A stretch of DNA of 64,000 nucleotides from AAA164-E04 sp964342825 (GCA_964342825.1 CAYFHO010000003.1:89785-153784), one strand, 5' to 3'; counted from the first letter of the stretch, positions 1 through 9,532 are shown. Numbers and translations: made by a program. Notes: a model not told the origin generated them from the letters alone.

Positions 1-153
1 GTTGCTGTTTTTTCTCTGAAGCTGAAAGATCCAGGCCAGGAATGGCTTTTCCTGATAGGATCAAAATCAACATCAGGAGATGAAAAATATCCTGTTTTAG
101 GGACAGACGATTTGAATTCATGACTGGTAAAAGTTAAGCGGAAAAACCAAAGG
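1..153. other. Window edge, no feature recognised
   Basis: This stretch lies downstream of the minus-strand M50 protease. I see no open reading frame with family features, no clear hairpin and no RNA gene in it. Confidence 0.4.
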
Positions 154-795
154 CTACTGAGTGATGACTCCACCCTCCCCTGGTTGTTCCTGGTAATTCA
201 TGTAAGCCAGATAAGCCATCATCATGCACAAGAAAACTCGGTTCATTTGCAAAGCCCAAACGGCAACCAGACTTGCAATCACAACCCCAACCCAGCGGAC
301 GGTTTCTCGTCGGGACGGCCCCATGAAATCTCTAAAAATTTGTCCACCATCCAGTGGTTGAATGGGAAGAAGGTTGAGAATTGTCCAAAAGGTATTGATC
401 CAGATCGTGAATGCCAATAGGTAGCCTAGAATAGGTGAAACACTTGAAACCAATGGGTAGCCCAGGAAAGCAATCAGTCCCAGTATCAAGCTGGCGAGTG
501 GCCCTGCAAAACTCACGAACATGCTTTGATTACGGGAAAAATAAGCGCCTGGCAAAGTCGTCACGCCACCAAAACCATGCAGATGAATGCTCGGAACAGC
601 CCCGTATTTGCGTCCAGCAAAAGCATGCCCCAGTTCATGGACCATGATGGATATAAAAGCTGCCACCATGAACAATACCGGCCCCAGGAGCTGATCGGCC
701 CTCTGAAGGTGAATGCCACCGCCCAGCAGAAACATGGTCAGCCAGAACCACCAATGAACCGTTACAGGGAAACCCATGAATTGAAATCGCCACAT
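154..795 (-). CDS. Site-2-protease-like M50 zinc metalloprotease, membrane protein
   Basis: A 213-residue integral membrane protein of the M50 (site-2 protease) family, which cuts transmembrane segments of substrates within the bilayer. The zinc motif HELGH lies at residues 53-57 inside a hydrophobic helix. The second family motif, NLLPIQPLDGG, lies at about 141-151 and supplies the aspartate ligand. Several further hydrophobic segments are visible (about 15-30, 95-115, 125-145 and 165-185). The length fits the short rhomboid-like M50 subfamily without PDZ or CBS domains. The ATG at 795 is the only good start, and the protein begins directly with the first membrane segment. It is divergent from the heme operon and appears to be a single gene. 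The substrate cannot be told from sequence. Confidence 0.88.
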   Translation of the reverse strand: MWRFQFMGFPVTVHWWFWLTMFLLGGGIHLQRADQLLGPVLFMVAAFISIMVHELGHAFAGRKYGAVPSIHLHGFGGVTTLPGAYFSRNQSMFVSFAGPLASLILGLIAFLGYPLVSSVSPILGYLLAFTIWINTFWTILNLLPIQPLDGGQIFRDFMGPSRRETVRWVGVVIASLVAVWALQMNRVFLCMMMAYLAYMNYQEQPGEGGVITQ

Positions 796-1278
796 ATTCG
801 CGAGAAAACTACTCCCCTTGCCCCTTCAACACAAGAGTCGGTTGACACGCATCTTAAACCGGGAGCGATTAAAAGTGGATGCAATATTGGATTCAAAGGG
901 CTACCATTTGAAGGGTAGTGATGCTACGCCGTCATAATGTATCCATTTGTAATTGAGCAGGAATAGCTTCAATTGCGCTCGCGGACCTGCGGCAACAGGT
1001 CCCATATTTGGGTATCTACCCGCTCTTGACTAGGCTCTCCCGAACCGGAGGAAATTTATGCAGAATGAGGTCACGCGATTCGGGATTTGAACACGTTTAA
1101 CTTAGGCCCCCGTTTCATTTCATTGCCGGGCTGAAAGCCTTAAGGTTGGACTCCAACTCAATCATTGAGGTTCATCGGGATAATTCCGGGGCCGGGAAAC
1201 CTCGAACAAGTTGACTTTTGGTGTTTTTCGCGTTGAATCGTGCGCCCGGACTATTGTTTTCCGGAAATCAAGAATACG
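796..1278. other. Intergenic region before hemE with small hairpins and a short leader-like ORF
   Basis: This divergent gap of nearly 500 bases lies between the M50 protease and hemE. It holds a perfect 7-bp hairpin (stem 983-989 with 996-1002, loop CGGCAA). A second small dyad, GGGTA-TC-TACCC, lies at about 1010-1021. A 10-codon reading frame at 1058-1090 is preceded by a strong GGAGG at 1047-1051. TTGACT occurs at 1026-1031 and 1211-1216 as possible -35 boxes, but no convincing -10 partner is seen. This is probably the promoter and leader region of the heme operon; the details are inference. Confidence 0.35.
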
Positions 1279-2319
1279 ATGACAAAACAAGAGCTAACTC
1301 GACGAGAGAGATTTGTCAGGGCCTGTCGATGTGAGTCCACTGATCGACCTCCCATTTGGATGATGCGACAAGCAGGGCGTGCTCTGCCCGAATACCGGGC
1401 GGTTAAGGAAAAGCACAGTTTTGTCGAAATTGTTCAAACTTCCGAACTTGCCACTGAAGTTACTCTGCAACCCATACGCCGGTTTGGATTTGATGCGGCG
1501 ATTCTTTTTAGCGACATACTAGTCATCTGCGAGGCACTGGGCCAAAGCTATTCTTTTCGGGAAGCAGGTGGTATTGAGATGGCATTCCCGGTAAGCAGTG
1601 CTGGTGATGTGCAGCGACTCAATGTAAATGGTGCGATAGAACGGTTAAATTATGTGGACCAAGCAGTGAGGATGATTCGACGAGAACTTGATCCGAATAC
1701 TGCACTCATAGGTTTTAGTGGTTCCCCTTGGACCTTGGCTAATTTCATGATGGAAGGCGGTAGTTCAAGAGAATTTGTTCAAGCTAAGCGGGCTATGTAT
1801 GCTGAACCTGCTTTATTTGAGAGTCTTTGCCAAAAACTGACGGACGTGATCGTTGACTACCTGAATATGCAGATAGCCGCCGGAGTGGATGCCGTTCAAA
1901 TTTTCGACACACTTGGCGGAACTCTGTCAGGCAATCAAGTGGAAGAAGGCTCTCTGAGATGGATACGAGAAATTGTCGATCGATTGGACAAATCGGTTCC
2001 GGCCATCGTTTTTTCGAAGAGCACTCGCGACTGGAATGCACTGGTCAAAACAGGGGGCAATGTATTAGGAGTCGACTGGGCAGAATCACTTCCTTCGATT
2101 GCCTCTCAGCTTCCATCGAACGTGGGGGTTCAAGGGAATCTGGATCCGACAGTATTGGAGACTTCACCAGAGGTTGCCATTCGTGAAACAAAGCGTATTC
2201 TTGAAGACATGAAAGATCGCGACGGATTTATCTTTAATCTCGGACATGGAGTGCGTCCCTCATCACAAGTTGAAATGATGCAAGCTGTCGTAGAAACCGT
2301 CCAGTCCTCGACCCGCTAG
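1279..2319 (+). CDS. hemE: Uroporphyrinogen decarboxylase
   Basis: HemE removes four carboxyl groups from uroporphyrinogen III to give coproporphyrinogen III in the cytoplasm, and is the first enzyme of this heme operon. The family signature PPIWMMRQAGR lies at residues 24-34, counted from the ATG at 1279. It is followed by FSDIL (the catalytic Asp region) and GFSGSPWTL. The length of 346 residues matches the usual 340-355. An in-frame GTG at 1240 would add 13 residues that do not look like the family N terminus, so ATG 1279 is preferred. No strong Shine-Dalgarno is visible at either start. The gene is followed after 2 bases by hemN, so the two are probably translationally coupled. Confidence 0.95.
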   Translation: MTKQELTRRERFVRACRCESTDRPPIWMMRQAGRALPEYRAVKEKHSFVEIVQTSELATEVTLQPIRRFGFDAAILFSDILVICEALGQSYSFREAGGIEMAFPVSSAGDVQRLNVNGAIERLNYVDQAVRMIRRELDPNTALIGFSGSPWTLANFMMEGGSSREFVQAKRAMYAEPALFESLCQKLTDVIVDYLNMQIAAGVDAVQIFDTLGGTLSGNQVEEGSLRWIREIVDRLDKSVPAIVFSKSTRDWNALVKTGGNVLGVDWAESLPSIASQLPSNVGVQGNLDPTVLETSPEVAIRETKRILEDMKDRDGFIFNLGHGVRPSSQVEMMQAVVETVQSSTR

Positions 2320-2321
2320 AA

Positions 2322-3695
2322 ATGACAATGAAAGTCGATCTTGATCTGATAAGAAAGTACAACGTTCCCGGACCGCGTTATACTTCCTATCCTCCTGCCA
2401 CACATTTTACGGATGAAGTGGATAAGGATGCCCTGATGGATAGCATCCGGAAAAACAACGAGACCCAACGCGACCTTTCACTCTATTACCATCTTCCATT
2501 TTGCGAATCGCTTTGCTGGTTCTGCGGTTGCACCACAGTGATCACCACCGATCATAGTCGCAGTGAGAATTATTTGAATCACATTGATCGTGAAATGGAT
2601 TTAATGAGGCAACACCTCAATCCAAACCGCAAGGTGGTTCAAGTTCACCTGGGTGGAGGTACCCCCACCTTTCTTCAGCCGGACGAACTCCGACGTTTGG
2701 GCAATCACATTCGGGAGAGATTCCAGTTTTCTGAAAAGGTCGAAGCCGGTGCAGAGATTGATCCACGCCGTATCACACGGGACAGCATTCAGGCTCTCAA
2801 AGATGCAGGATTTAATAGAGCATCCATGGGAGTCCAGGACCACAACCCCGAGGTCCAAAAAGCCATCCACCGCATACAACCATATGAAATGACCAAGCAG
2901 GCCATTGACTGGCTTCGTGAATGCGACTTTGAATCTCTGAATGTGGACTTGATATACGGACTTCCACACCAGACTGTGGCTTCATTCGAGCAAACACTCG
3001 ATGACACCCTGAAACTACAACCTGATCGACTGGCAGTTTTCAGCTACGCTCACGTACCCTGGATCAAACCTGCCCAAAAGATATTACAGGAGCGCATGCA
3101 ACTGCCATCTCCTGAAACAAAACTGGAATTGCTGAAACTCACCATTGAGAAGCTGACCTCCGAAGGTTACGTTTACATTGGGATGGATCACTTCGCAAAA
3201 GAGAATGATGAACTGACCATTGCACAGAGAACAAAAACCCTTCAAAGAAACTTTCAGGGTTATAGTACTCGGGGGGGTGTGGATATTTATGCATTTGGCA
3301 TGTCATCCATTTCACAATCACAAGATGCCTATTGGCAAAACCTGAAAGAGTTGCCTGATTACCTGAAATCGGTGGATGAAGACAAACTTCCCATTCATCG
3401 CGGATACTTATTAACCGAGGAAGATCACATACGACGACGAACCATCATGCGTTTGATGTGCGATTTGGAACTCGACTATGCACATATGTCGGAGCTGCTG
3501 GGATTGGATTTCAAGGCCAAATATGTAGAGGAACTGGCCTCTCTCGATGACATGGAAGCGGATGGATTGATTCAAAAGTCAGAAGACGGATTAACAGTCA
3601 CCGAATTGGGAAGACTCTTGATTCGAAACATCGCCATGCGATTCGACGGCTATCAAAAAGAACGCAAAGAAGGGCGGTTTTCTAAAACTATTTAG
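2322..3695 (+). CDS. hemN: Oxygen-independent coproporphyrinogen III oxidase
   Basis: HemN is a radical-SAM enzyme that converts coproporphyrinogen III to protoporphyrinogen IX without oxygen. The protein has 457 residues, matching the long true HemN class rather than the shorter HemW chaperones. The N terminus carries YNVPGPRYTSYP, typical of HemN. The iron-sulfur motif is CESLCWFCGC at residues 61-70 (Cys 61, 65, 68 and 70), the CxxxCxxCxC form found in bona fide HemN. HLGGGTPTFL follows as the SAM-binding glycine motif. It starts 2 bases after hemE; an alternative ATG two codons in (2328) is also possible. Its presence points to the classical protoporphyrin-dependent route. Confidence 0.95.
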   Translation: MTMKVDLDLIRKYNVPGPRYTSYPPATHFTDEVDKDALMDSIRKNNETQRDLSLYYHLPFCESLCWFCGCTTVITTDHSRSENYLNHIDREMDLMRQHLNPNRKVVQVHLGGGTPTFLQPDELRRLGNHIRERFQFSEKVEAGAEIDPRRITRDSIQALKDAGFNRASMGVQDHNPEVQKAIHRIQPYEMTKQAIDWLRECDFESLNVDLIYGLPHQTVASFEQTLDDTLKLQPDRLAVFSYAHVPWIKPAQKILQERMQLPSPETKLELLKLTIEKLTSEGYVYIGMDHFAKENDELTIAQRTKTLQRNFQGYSTRGGVDIYAFGMSSISQSQDAYWQNLKELPDYLKSVDEDKLPIHRGYLLTEEDHIRRRTIMRLMCDLELDYAHMSELLGLDFKAKYVEELASLDDMEADGLIQKSEDGLTVTELGRLLIRNIAMRFDGYQKERKEGRFSKTI

Positions 3696-3706
3696 CAACC
3701 AACGGT

Positions 3707-5086
3707 ATGGGGACATCAGCAAAATCCATAGCCATTCTGGGAGGAGGCATCACAGGACTGGCTGCAGCATATGAGTTGATCCAGTTGGGACATAAGCCCA
3801 CCCTTTTCGAAGCCTCCCCACGTATTGGAGGTGTCATTGAAACAGTCAAGAGCGATGGATTTTTGGCTGAATGTGGTCCAAACACCTTACTGGAAACATC
3901 CCCACGCATTGGAAAACTGATCAACGATTTGGGATTGGAATCAAGAAAGCGATATGCCAATCCCGAGATGAAAAACCGTTATATTGTCAAGGGGGGGAAA
4001 CCAGTTGCCATGCCCCTGTCTCCGGGCCAATTTATCACCACCAAGCTCTTCTCCTTAGGAACTAAGCTGAATCTGATCAAAGAACCTTTCATCCCCCCCT
4101 GCCCTTCCGATAAAGAGGAAAGCTTGGCGGAATTTGTCGTTCGACGCCTGGGGCAGGAATTTCTCGATTATGCAATCAACCCGTTCGTAGCAGGAGTTTA
4201 CGCAGGTGACCCCACCAAGTTGTCGGTGCAACACGCGTTTCCAAAACTACACGCACTGGAACAAAAATATGGTTCCATGATCAAAGGTCAGATTCTTGGA
4301 GCACGTGAACGCAAGAAACGTGGAACCGTTTCCAAGGATAAAGCAAAGATGGTTTCCTTTGACCAGGGATTGCAGGTATTGATCGATGAACTGGGTCGGA
4401 AGATTGGAGACGGCATTAAAGTATCTTCGAAAGTTGAATCGATCGAAAAAAGCCAGACGGGGTGGAAGGTCCAAAGTTCTGGTCATTCATCAGAATTTGA
4501 AGTTGTACTTCCAGCTCTGCCGACTCACAAAATGACGGACATCGTCTTCAAAGATTCGGAGATATTGGATCTGTCGATGTTGAAAGACATCATTTACCCG
4601 CCTGTGGCAAGCGTCGTGATGGGGTTCAAGCGAGAACAAATCGAACATTCACTCAACGGTTTTGGCATGCTGATTCCAGAAGTCGAAAAACGGCATGCAT
4701 TGGGAACCATTTTCACTTCTTCTTTATTTGAAGGTCGCGCACCCGATGGACATGTCACATTAACCAACTACATTGGAGGCATGCGCGCTCCTGAAAAAGC
4801 ATTGTTACCCGAAGGAGAAATGGATGCCTTGATCCTCGAGGATCTGCATACGTTGATTGGGGTTCGTGGCGATCCCGTCTTTGTGAACAGACGTGTTTAC
4901 AAGCATGCCATCCCACAATACGTCGTGGGATACGGGCGATATAAGGAATTTTTTGACCAACTGGAATCTCGACATTCCGGATTGTTTTTTGCGGGGCACT
5001 ACCGCAACGGAATTTCACTGAGTGACTCCCTGCTGGCAGGCTTGGAAGTCGCTGGACGCATCAATCAATTTTTAGAAAAGCAATGA
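3707..5086 (+). CDS. hemY: Protoporphyrinogen oxidase, HemY type, FAD-dependent
   Basis: This enzyme, called hemG in some annotations, oxidises protoporphyrinogen IX to protoporphyrin IX using FAD and oxygen. The Rossmann FAD motif GGGITGLAAAYEL begins at residue 12. It is followed by a GG-rich second motif and by the C-terminal FAD segment around FAGHYRNGISLSDSLLAG. The length of 459 residues fits the HemY/PPOX family. The gene begins 11 bases after hemN and its stop overlaps the hemH start by four bases (ATGA at 5083-5086), which suggests coupled translation. An oxygen-using HemY next to an oxygen-independent HemN means the operon is not wholly anaerobic. Confidence 0.93.
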   Translation: MGTSAKSIAILGGGITGLAAAYELIQLGHKPTLFEASPRIGGVIETVKSDGFLAECGPNTLLETSPRIGKLINDLGLESRKRYANPEMKNRYIVKGGKPVAMPLSPGQFITTKLFSLGTKLNLIKEPFIPPCPSDKEESLAEFVVRRLGQEFLDYAINPFVAGVYAGDPTKLSVQHAFPKLHALEQKYGSMIKGQILGARERKKRGTVSKDKAKMVSFDQGLQVLIDELGRKIGDGIKVSSKVESIEKSQTGWKVQSSGHSSEFEVVLPALPTHKMTDIVFKDSEILDLSMLKDIIYPPVASVVMGFKREQIEHSLNGFGMLIPEVEKRHALGTIFTSSLFEGRAPDGHVTLTNYIGGMRAPEKALLPEGEMDALILEDLHTLIGVRGDPVFVNRRVYKHAIPQYVVGYGRYKEFFDQLESRHSGLFFAGHYRNGISLSDSLLAGLEVAGRINQFLEKQ

Positions 5087-6117
5087 GTAAAACGGGTGTT
5101 TTATTGGTGAATTTGGGGTCACCCGATTCCACTTCAGTCTCAGATGTTCGCAAGTATTTGCGGGAATTTTTAATGGATGGACGGGTATTGGATGCCCCTT
5201 GGCCCATTCGCTGGTTTGTGGTCAATCTGTTGATCCTTCCCAAACGCCCCAAAGAATCCGCCGAAGCGTACGAACAAATTTGGACCAAGGAAGGTTCACC
5301 TCTGGTGGTCACAAGCAAGAAGGTTCACCAACTCTTGAAAGAACGCATGGACCACCCCGTTGAACTGGCCATGCGATATCAGAATCCATCCATCGATTCT
5401 GCTCTGGAAAAATTACAAGCAAGCGGTGTTACCGATCTGTTCATGATTCCGTTGTTCCCTCATTATGCCATGAGCAGTTTTGAAACAGCCGTGGAACGGG
5501 TCAAAGAGTTGATCGCTCAAAAGTATTCGGGAATCAAACTGACCACCCAAGCCCCTTACTTCGAAGATGCCGATTATGTAGATGCTTTGGTTGCCACGAT
5601 ACAACCTCATCTAGAAAAACCGTTTGATAAATTATTGTTCAGTTACCATGGCATACCGGAAAGGCACCTTCGAAAATCAGATCCAACGGGATCTCATTGC
5701 CTCAGCAAACCCGATTGCTGCGAAGGATGTCACCCCGCGCATGACTTTTGTTACCGTGCACAATGCCTCAAGACCACAGAAGCGGTTGTCGGGACACTCG
5801 GATTAAAACCTGAGCAATATGCAGTTTCATTCCAGTCAAGACTGGGCCGGGACCCGTGGTTAAAACCTTACACCGATTTTGAACTGGAACGTTTTGCCAA
5901 AGAAGGTGTGAAGCGAATCCTCGTTGTCTGCCCGGCCTTTGTCTCGGATTGCCTGGAAACGATCGAAGAAATCGGCATGAGGGGAAAGGAATCTTTTGTG
6001 TCCTGTGGGGGAGAATCTCTGGAGCTCATTCCTTGTTTGAACGAACACCCTCAATGGATCAATACCCTGGAGCGCATGGTGAAGGATTTTGAGGAAAGCC
6101 GCACCAGCGACTCATGA
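5083..6117 (+). CDS. hemH: Ferrochelatase with a cysteine-rich insertion
   Basis: HemH inserts Fe2+ into the porphyrin ring in the last step of the pathway. The protein has 344 residues and begins with GVLLVNLGSPDS, the family N terminus. The catalytic histidine lies in SYHGIP (His189), and the acidic active-site helix is SDCLETIEEIG near residue 290. After SYHGIPERH there is an insertion holding six cysteines (206, 212, 213, 216, 223 and 228), absent from the E. coli-type enzyme. Some bacterial ferrochelatases are known to bind a [2Fe-2S] cluster, and this insertion could be such a site; that part is inference. The start ATG overlaps the hemY stop, and no terminator is obvious after the stop. 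Confidence 0.95.
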   Translation: MSKTGVLLVNLGSPDSTSVSDVRKYLREFLMDGRVLDAPWPIRWFVVNLLILPKRPKESAEAYEQIWTKEGSPLVVTSKKVHQLLKERMDHPVELAMRYQNPSIDSALEKLQASGVTDLFMIPLFPHYAMSSFETAVERVKELIAQKYSGIKLTTQAPYFEDADYVDALVATIQPHLEKPFDKLLFSYHGIPERHLRKSDPTGSHCLSKPDCCEGCHPAHDFCYRAQCLKTTEAVVGTLGLKPEQYAVSFQSRLGRDPWLKPYTDFELERFAKEGVKRILVVCPAFVSDCLETIEEIGMRGKESFVSCGGESLELIPCLNEHPQWINTLERMVKDFEESRTSDS

Positions 6118-6154
6118 CGCCAGCCATCGCATAATACAAACCTGGTATCCTCAG

Positions 6155-7228
6155 TTAGTGATCCATCAACTCCTGTATCCTTGAATCCATTTCTCTGGCC
6201 TTTTCCAATGCTTGGTCTATGGGTAATCCTTTGGACATGCCAGGACGCAGATGACCGGTCTTCGTCAGCCAGGCATCACACATCAGGCGCTGCCGCTTTT
6301 GGATGAGTGAAACAAATTCGATTCCATTTTCAACCGTGGACGAAGCCATGGCTTCAGGTGTGGGCCAGGCAGAGAAATCATCAGGGGCGCCCAGGCTCTT
6401 CAAGATCCACTGAGCGGTCAACCAATGAGCTTCCGGATTCATATGAATTCCGTCACCCGCGAATCGGAATGAAGGATTTGCATCGCGTCGAGTGCGAAGC
6501 AATTCATTCATAGGATCATGAATATCCACAACCTTCCAACCCTCAGCCCGCATGGCTTTCAACCAGGCAGCATATAAATTCAACACTTCATTATATCCTT
6601 CATAAGGTCCTTTGTATGAGGACAAACCTGCAGGAAGAGTTCGTTTGGCAATGGGGACCGGATCGAATACAGGAGGAGTCACATGGATCATGTCAGTTCC
6701 TGAAGCAATCACTCGGCTTCTAAGTCGGCGCATGCCAACTTTGAATGCTTCAAAACGCGAGACACTGTAAGGATGGTAAATCCCGCAATTCATCCCATAG
6801 CAGGCCAAAACAACCTCGGGTTTGATTTGTTCAATAACCCGATCCAACCGCTCATGAAGATCCGGACGGGGAAACCTTCCTCCCGCATGACCTTCCTCTG
6901 ACAATCCTGAAACGGTTTCACTGGGGAGCCCCATGTTCAGGATATCGAGTTTTCGATCGGGAAATTGCAATCGCAAGTAGGCTTCCATATATGCCACGTA
7001 ATTTCCCCCATAGGTGATACTATCCCCCAATACCAGGACTCGCTTTAGAGTTAGATCAGACCACCGAATCTCATCAGCTTTTACCGAAAGTGACGAGACC
7101 AGCAGAATCCAAACCGACGCAATGGAAATTACTGATTGGCAGTTCATGCGGATGCTTCGATTTTTTTCTTTAAGAAACAAGTTTTTCAAAACGCTATTCA
7201 TGTTGTCAGTTAACGCTACGAGAATCAC
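6155..7228 (-). CDS. Exported SGNH/GDSL-family hydrolase
   Basis: A secreted SGNH hydrolase (esterase/lipase fold). Block I is VLVLGDSITYG at about residue 66. The catalytic Asp-His pair appears near the C terminus as GDGIHMNPEAH. The GTG start at 7228 overlaps the sulfatase stop by four bases (GTGA), so the two genes are coupled. An ATG at 7147 (residue 28 of the long form) gives a textbook signal peptide ending at SVKA and may be the true start. Another ATG lies at 7201. Pairing with a sulfatase suggests removal of acyl or other ester groups from a sulfated polysaccharide; the substrate is not determinable. Confidence 0.85.
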   Translation of the reverse strand: MILVALTDNMNSVLKNLFLKEKNRSIRMNCQSVISIASVWILLVSSLSVKADEIRWSDLTLKRVLVLGDSITYGGNYVAYMEAYLRLQFPDRKLDILNMGLPSETVSGLSEEGHAGGRFPRPDLHERLDRVIEQIKPEVVLACYGMNCGIYHPYSVSRFEAFKVGMRRLRSRVIASGTDMIHVTPPVFDPVPIAKRTLPAGLSSYKGPYEGYNEVLNLYAAWLKAMRAEGWKVVDIHDPMNELLRTRRDANPSFRFAGDGIHMNPEAHWLTAQWILKSLGAPDDFSAWPTPEAMASSTVENGIEFVSLIQKRQRLMCDAWLTKTGHLRPGMSKGLPIDQALEKAREMDSRIQELMDH

Positions 7229-8652
7229 AAACCAACATCCATGCGATCCTTGTGCGAGGCATCCATGAGTCGTTTCATTTCGGCTACCAATTGTGGATAC
7301 TGGTGACTGACGTCCTCTGTTTCAGCCAAGTCCTGCGTCAGATCGTAAAGTTCGACAGGTGCATGATCGCTGCGAAGGATGTTGCGTTGAACGGCCTTCC
7401 AATAACCCTTTCGCAGGGCTCGCTTCCCACCTTGTTCATAAAACTCCCAATAAAGGAAGGGGTGTTTTTTCTGGATATCTGAGTTACCCATTAAAGTTGG
7501 TAAAAAACTGATACCGTCCGTCATCGCAACATCCTTGCCGGCAATTTCAGCCAAAGTCGGCATCACATCCTGAAATCCGGACAGATGGTTGGATTCGGAA
7601 CCTGGTTGAATGTGACCAGGCCAACGAGCAATCATAGGAACACGAATCCCCCCTTCATAGAGGTCACGTTTCATGCCTTTGAGTGGCCCGTTAGAATCGA
7701 AAAACGGCATCTTGTGCCCTCCTTCCTGGTGAGGTCCGTTGTCACTGGAAAACATTACCAATGTATCATCAGCCAAACCAAGTTCATCCAATTTCCCCAG
7801 GATTCTACCAACGTCCGTATCGATGATTTCCATCATGCGGGCGAATCCTTTTTCCTGTGCGGGCCAATCTTTTTCAACGAAGGTTCCATGATCGGGAACC
7901 TCCATGCCGTTTCGATTTGCTCTTTTGTCACCGCCAGCTTCATTGTTGGCGTGTGGGATATTCATGGCGAAATAAAGGAAGAATGGCCCATCACGATAGT
8001 CTTCAATGAATTTGAGTCCGGCTTGAGTGATCAGTTCCGGTGCGTAATCCACTTTTTGGGAGGCAACGCCTCGCCCTTCACGATCCACTGGCTTGTCATA
8101 ATCATCATAAACGATGTTTCGCAATTTTACTTTTTTTCCATTTTCAACCAGCCACTCCGGATAAAAATTGTGGGCATGAAACATGTTCACATAGCCATAG
8201 AAATAATCAAAACCGTGGCGTTGGGGGTCATCCAACGGAGGAGGATGTCCGACACCCCATTTCCCTACGCACCCGGTTGCGTAACCTGCATCCTTTAAAA
8301 CCTCCGCGATAGTCACGTCCTGTGTTCGGAGAAGTGATCGATCATTTCCCCGGATCCGTGTGTTTCCTGTATGAAGGCCGGTCATCAATACACAACGAGA
8401 AGGGGCACAAACGGTGGAGCCTGCGTAGTGTTGGGTAAAACGCATGCCTGCCCTGGCCATTTGATCCAGATGGGGAGTTTTGAGAGTTTTCTGTCCGTAA
8501 CAACTTAAATCCCCATAGCCCAAATCATCTGCCAGTATATAAATGATATTGGGCAACTGCGCTGACTGAACAGAGACAGGCATTTGCAAAAAGGTAGCAA
8601 CAAGCAGGCATTTCAGTACGCCATGAAGACAGCGATGGTGTTGTTGTTTCAT
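7225..8652 (-). CDS. Secreted type I sulfatase (formylglycine-dependent)
   Basis: A 475-residue arylsulfatase-family enzyme that hydrolyses sulfate esters outside the cytoplasm. A signal peptide occupies about residues 1-31. The metal-binding start NIIYILADDLGYGDLSCYG follows directly. The active-site motif is CAPSR at residues 82-86, whose cysteine must be converted to formylglycine by a maturase that is not in this window. The later motif GKWGVGH and the second metal site FSSDNGPH are present. Length and motifs suggest an S1-family member, but the sugar specificity cannot be read. The stop overlaps the SGNH hydrolase start, giving a two-gene operon. Confidence 0.93.
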   Translation of the reverse strand: MKQQHHRCLHGVLKCLLVATFLQMPVSVQSAQLPNIIYILADDLGYGDLSCYGQKTLKTPHLDQMARAGMRFTQHYAGSTVCAPSRCVLMTGLHTGNTRIRGNDRSLLRTQDVTIAEVLKDAGYATGCVGKWGVGHPPPLDDPQRHGFDYFYGYVNMFHAHNFYPEWLVENGKKVKLRNIVYDDYDKPVDREGRGVASQKVDYAPELITQAGLKFIEDYRDGPFFLYFAMNIPHANNEAGGDKRANRNGMEVPDHGTFVEKDWPAQEKGFARMMEIIDTDVGRILGKLDELGLADDTLVMFSSDNGPHQEGGHKMPFFDSNGPLKGMKRDLYEGGIRVPMIARWPGHIQPGSESNHLSGFQDVMPTLAEIAGKDVAMTDGISFLPTLMGNSDIQKKHPFLYWEFYEQGGKRALRKGYWKAVQRNILRSDHAPVELYDLTQDLAETEDVSHQYPQLVAEMKRLMDASHKDRMDVGL

Positions 8653-8782
8653 AATGATCCGTGCATGTTGAAACCACGGACCTTAGATTTCAATTCGATA
8701 ATCTGATGAAAAAGGCGCTGCGGAAGGTTAGCCCGCACGTTTGAAATGACATTTATCTGTAGTTACAATCGAATGCGCCACA

Positions 8783-8800
8783 GCTGTGCAGCAGCACAGC
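8783..8800. other. Short perfect hairpin in msrA-sulfatase gap
   Basis: GCTGTGC (8783-8789) pairs with GCACAGC (8794-8800) over a four-base loop, between the msrA stop and the sulfatase start. No T-run follows on either strand, so a simple terminator is unlikely. It may be a transcript-stabilising hairpin or chance. Confidence 0.3.
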
Positions 8801-8896
8801 CCTACCGATACATGATCAATGAAGAGGATTTTCCGTCCATATTTGAATCACACGCCAAGCATTTACCCTAAACCAAACTTCCACTGAATAGGCAGT

Positions 8897-9532
8897 TTAG
8901 TTTTGGAGGTATTGTTTGAATTTTTTCAGCTTTGGACGAATCACAAAATTGCAATAACCTGCGTTTGGATTCTTTTTGAAATAGTCCTGATGGTAATCTT
9001 CTGCCGGATAAAAAGTATCAAGCTTTTCTATTTTGGTGACAATGGGACGAGCAAATAAAGATGCAGCCTCTTTCATCGACGCTTCAGCTATCTTCTTTTG
9101 CTCTTCATCGTGCCACATGATGGTGGATCTGTATTGAGTTCCTACGTCAGCACCTTGGCGATTAAGGGTCGTAGGATCATGGGATCGCCAGAACAATTCC
9201 AACAAGCGTTTGTAAGTGATGGTCTCTGGATCATACGTGACCTGGACTACTTCGGCGTGTCCCGTAGTGCCTTCACATACGTGCCGATAGGTAGGATTTT
9301 TAACATGACCGCCTGCATAGCCTGAGACAACCGATAAAATTCCGTCGACATCTTCCAGCATCGCCTCGGTGCACCAGAAGCAACCACCCCCAAAAGTCGC
9401 CTTTTGACTCCGTTCCAAAACCTCAGGTGAAGGAGCTGGTTTATTATCTGCTAAAGTTTGAGTTTCCGAATTCATGGTCATCCACGCGAGGACTACCGCC
9501 AATACGACACAGGGCCCAATCCATACTTTCAT
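8897..9532 (-). CDS. msrA: Peptide methionine (S)-S-oxide reductase, exported or membrane-anchored
   Basis: MsrA reduces methionine-S-sulfoxide in proteins. The catalytic motif GCFWC is at residues 50-54 (nucleophile Cys51), followed by the conserved YAGG and by TYRHVCEGTTGHAE. The ATG at 9532 is preferred (211 residues); a TTG nine codons upstream (9559) is the longest option. The first 20 residues from ATG 9532 form a hydrophobic segment with one Lys before it, consistent with a signal anchor, so this MsrA probably works in the periplasm. No msrB is adjacent or fused. A dispersed repeat lies just upstream (9582-9610). Confidence 0.93.
   Translation of the reverse strand: MKVWIGPCVVLAVVLAWMTMNSETQTLADNKPAPSPEVLERSQKATFGGGCFWCTEAMLEDVDGILSVVSGYAGGHVKNPTYRHVCEGTTGHAEVVQVTYDPETITYKRLLELFWRSHDPTTLNRQGADVGTQYRSTIMWHDEEQKKIAEASMKEAASLFARPIVTKIEKLDTFYPAEDYHQDYFKKNPNAGYCNFVIRPKLKKFKQYLQN

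Noticed and set aside
7585..8298. 237-codon open frame on the plus strand
   Set aside because: It lies wholly opposite the sulfatase gene, which has clear motifs and a signal peptide. The plus-strand product shows no family pattern.
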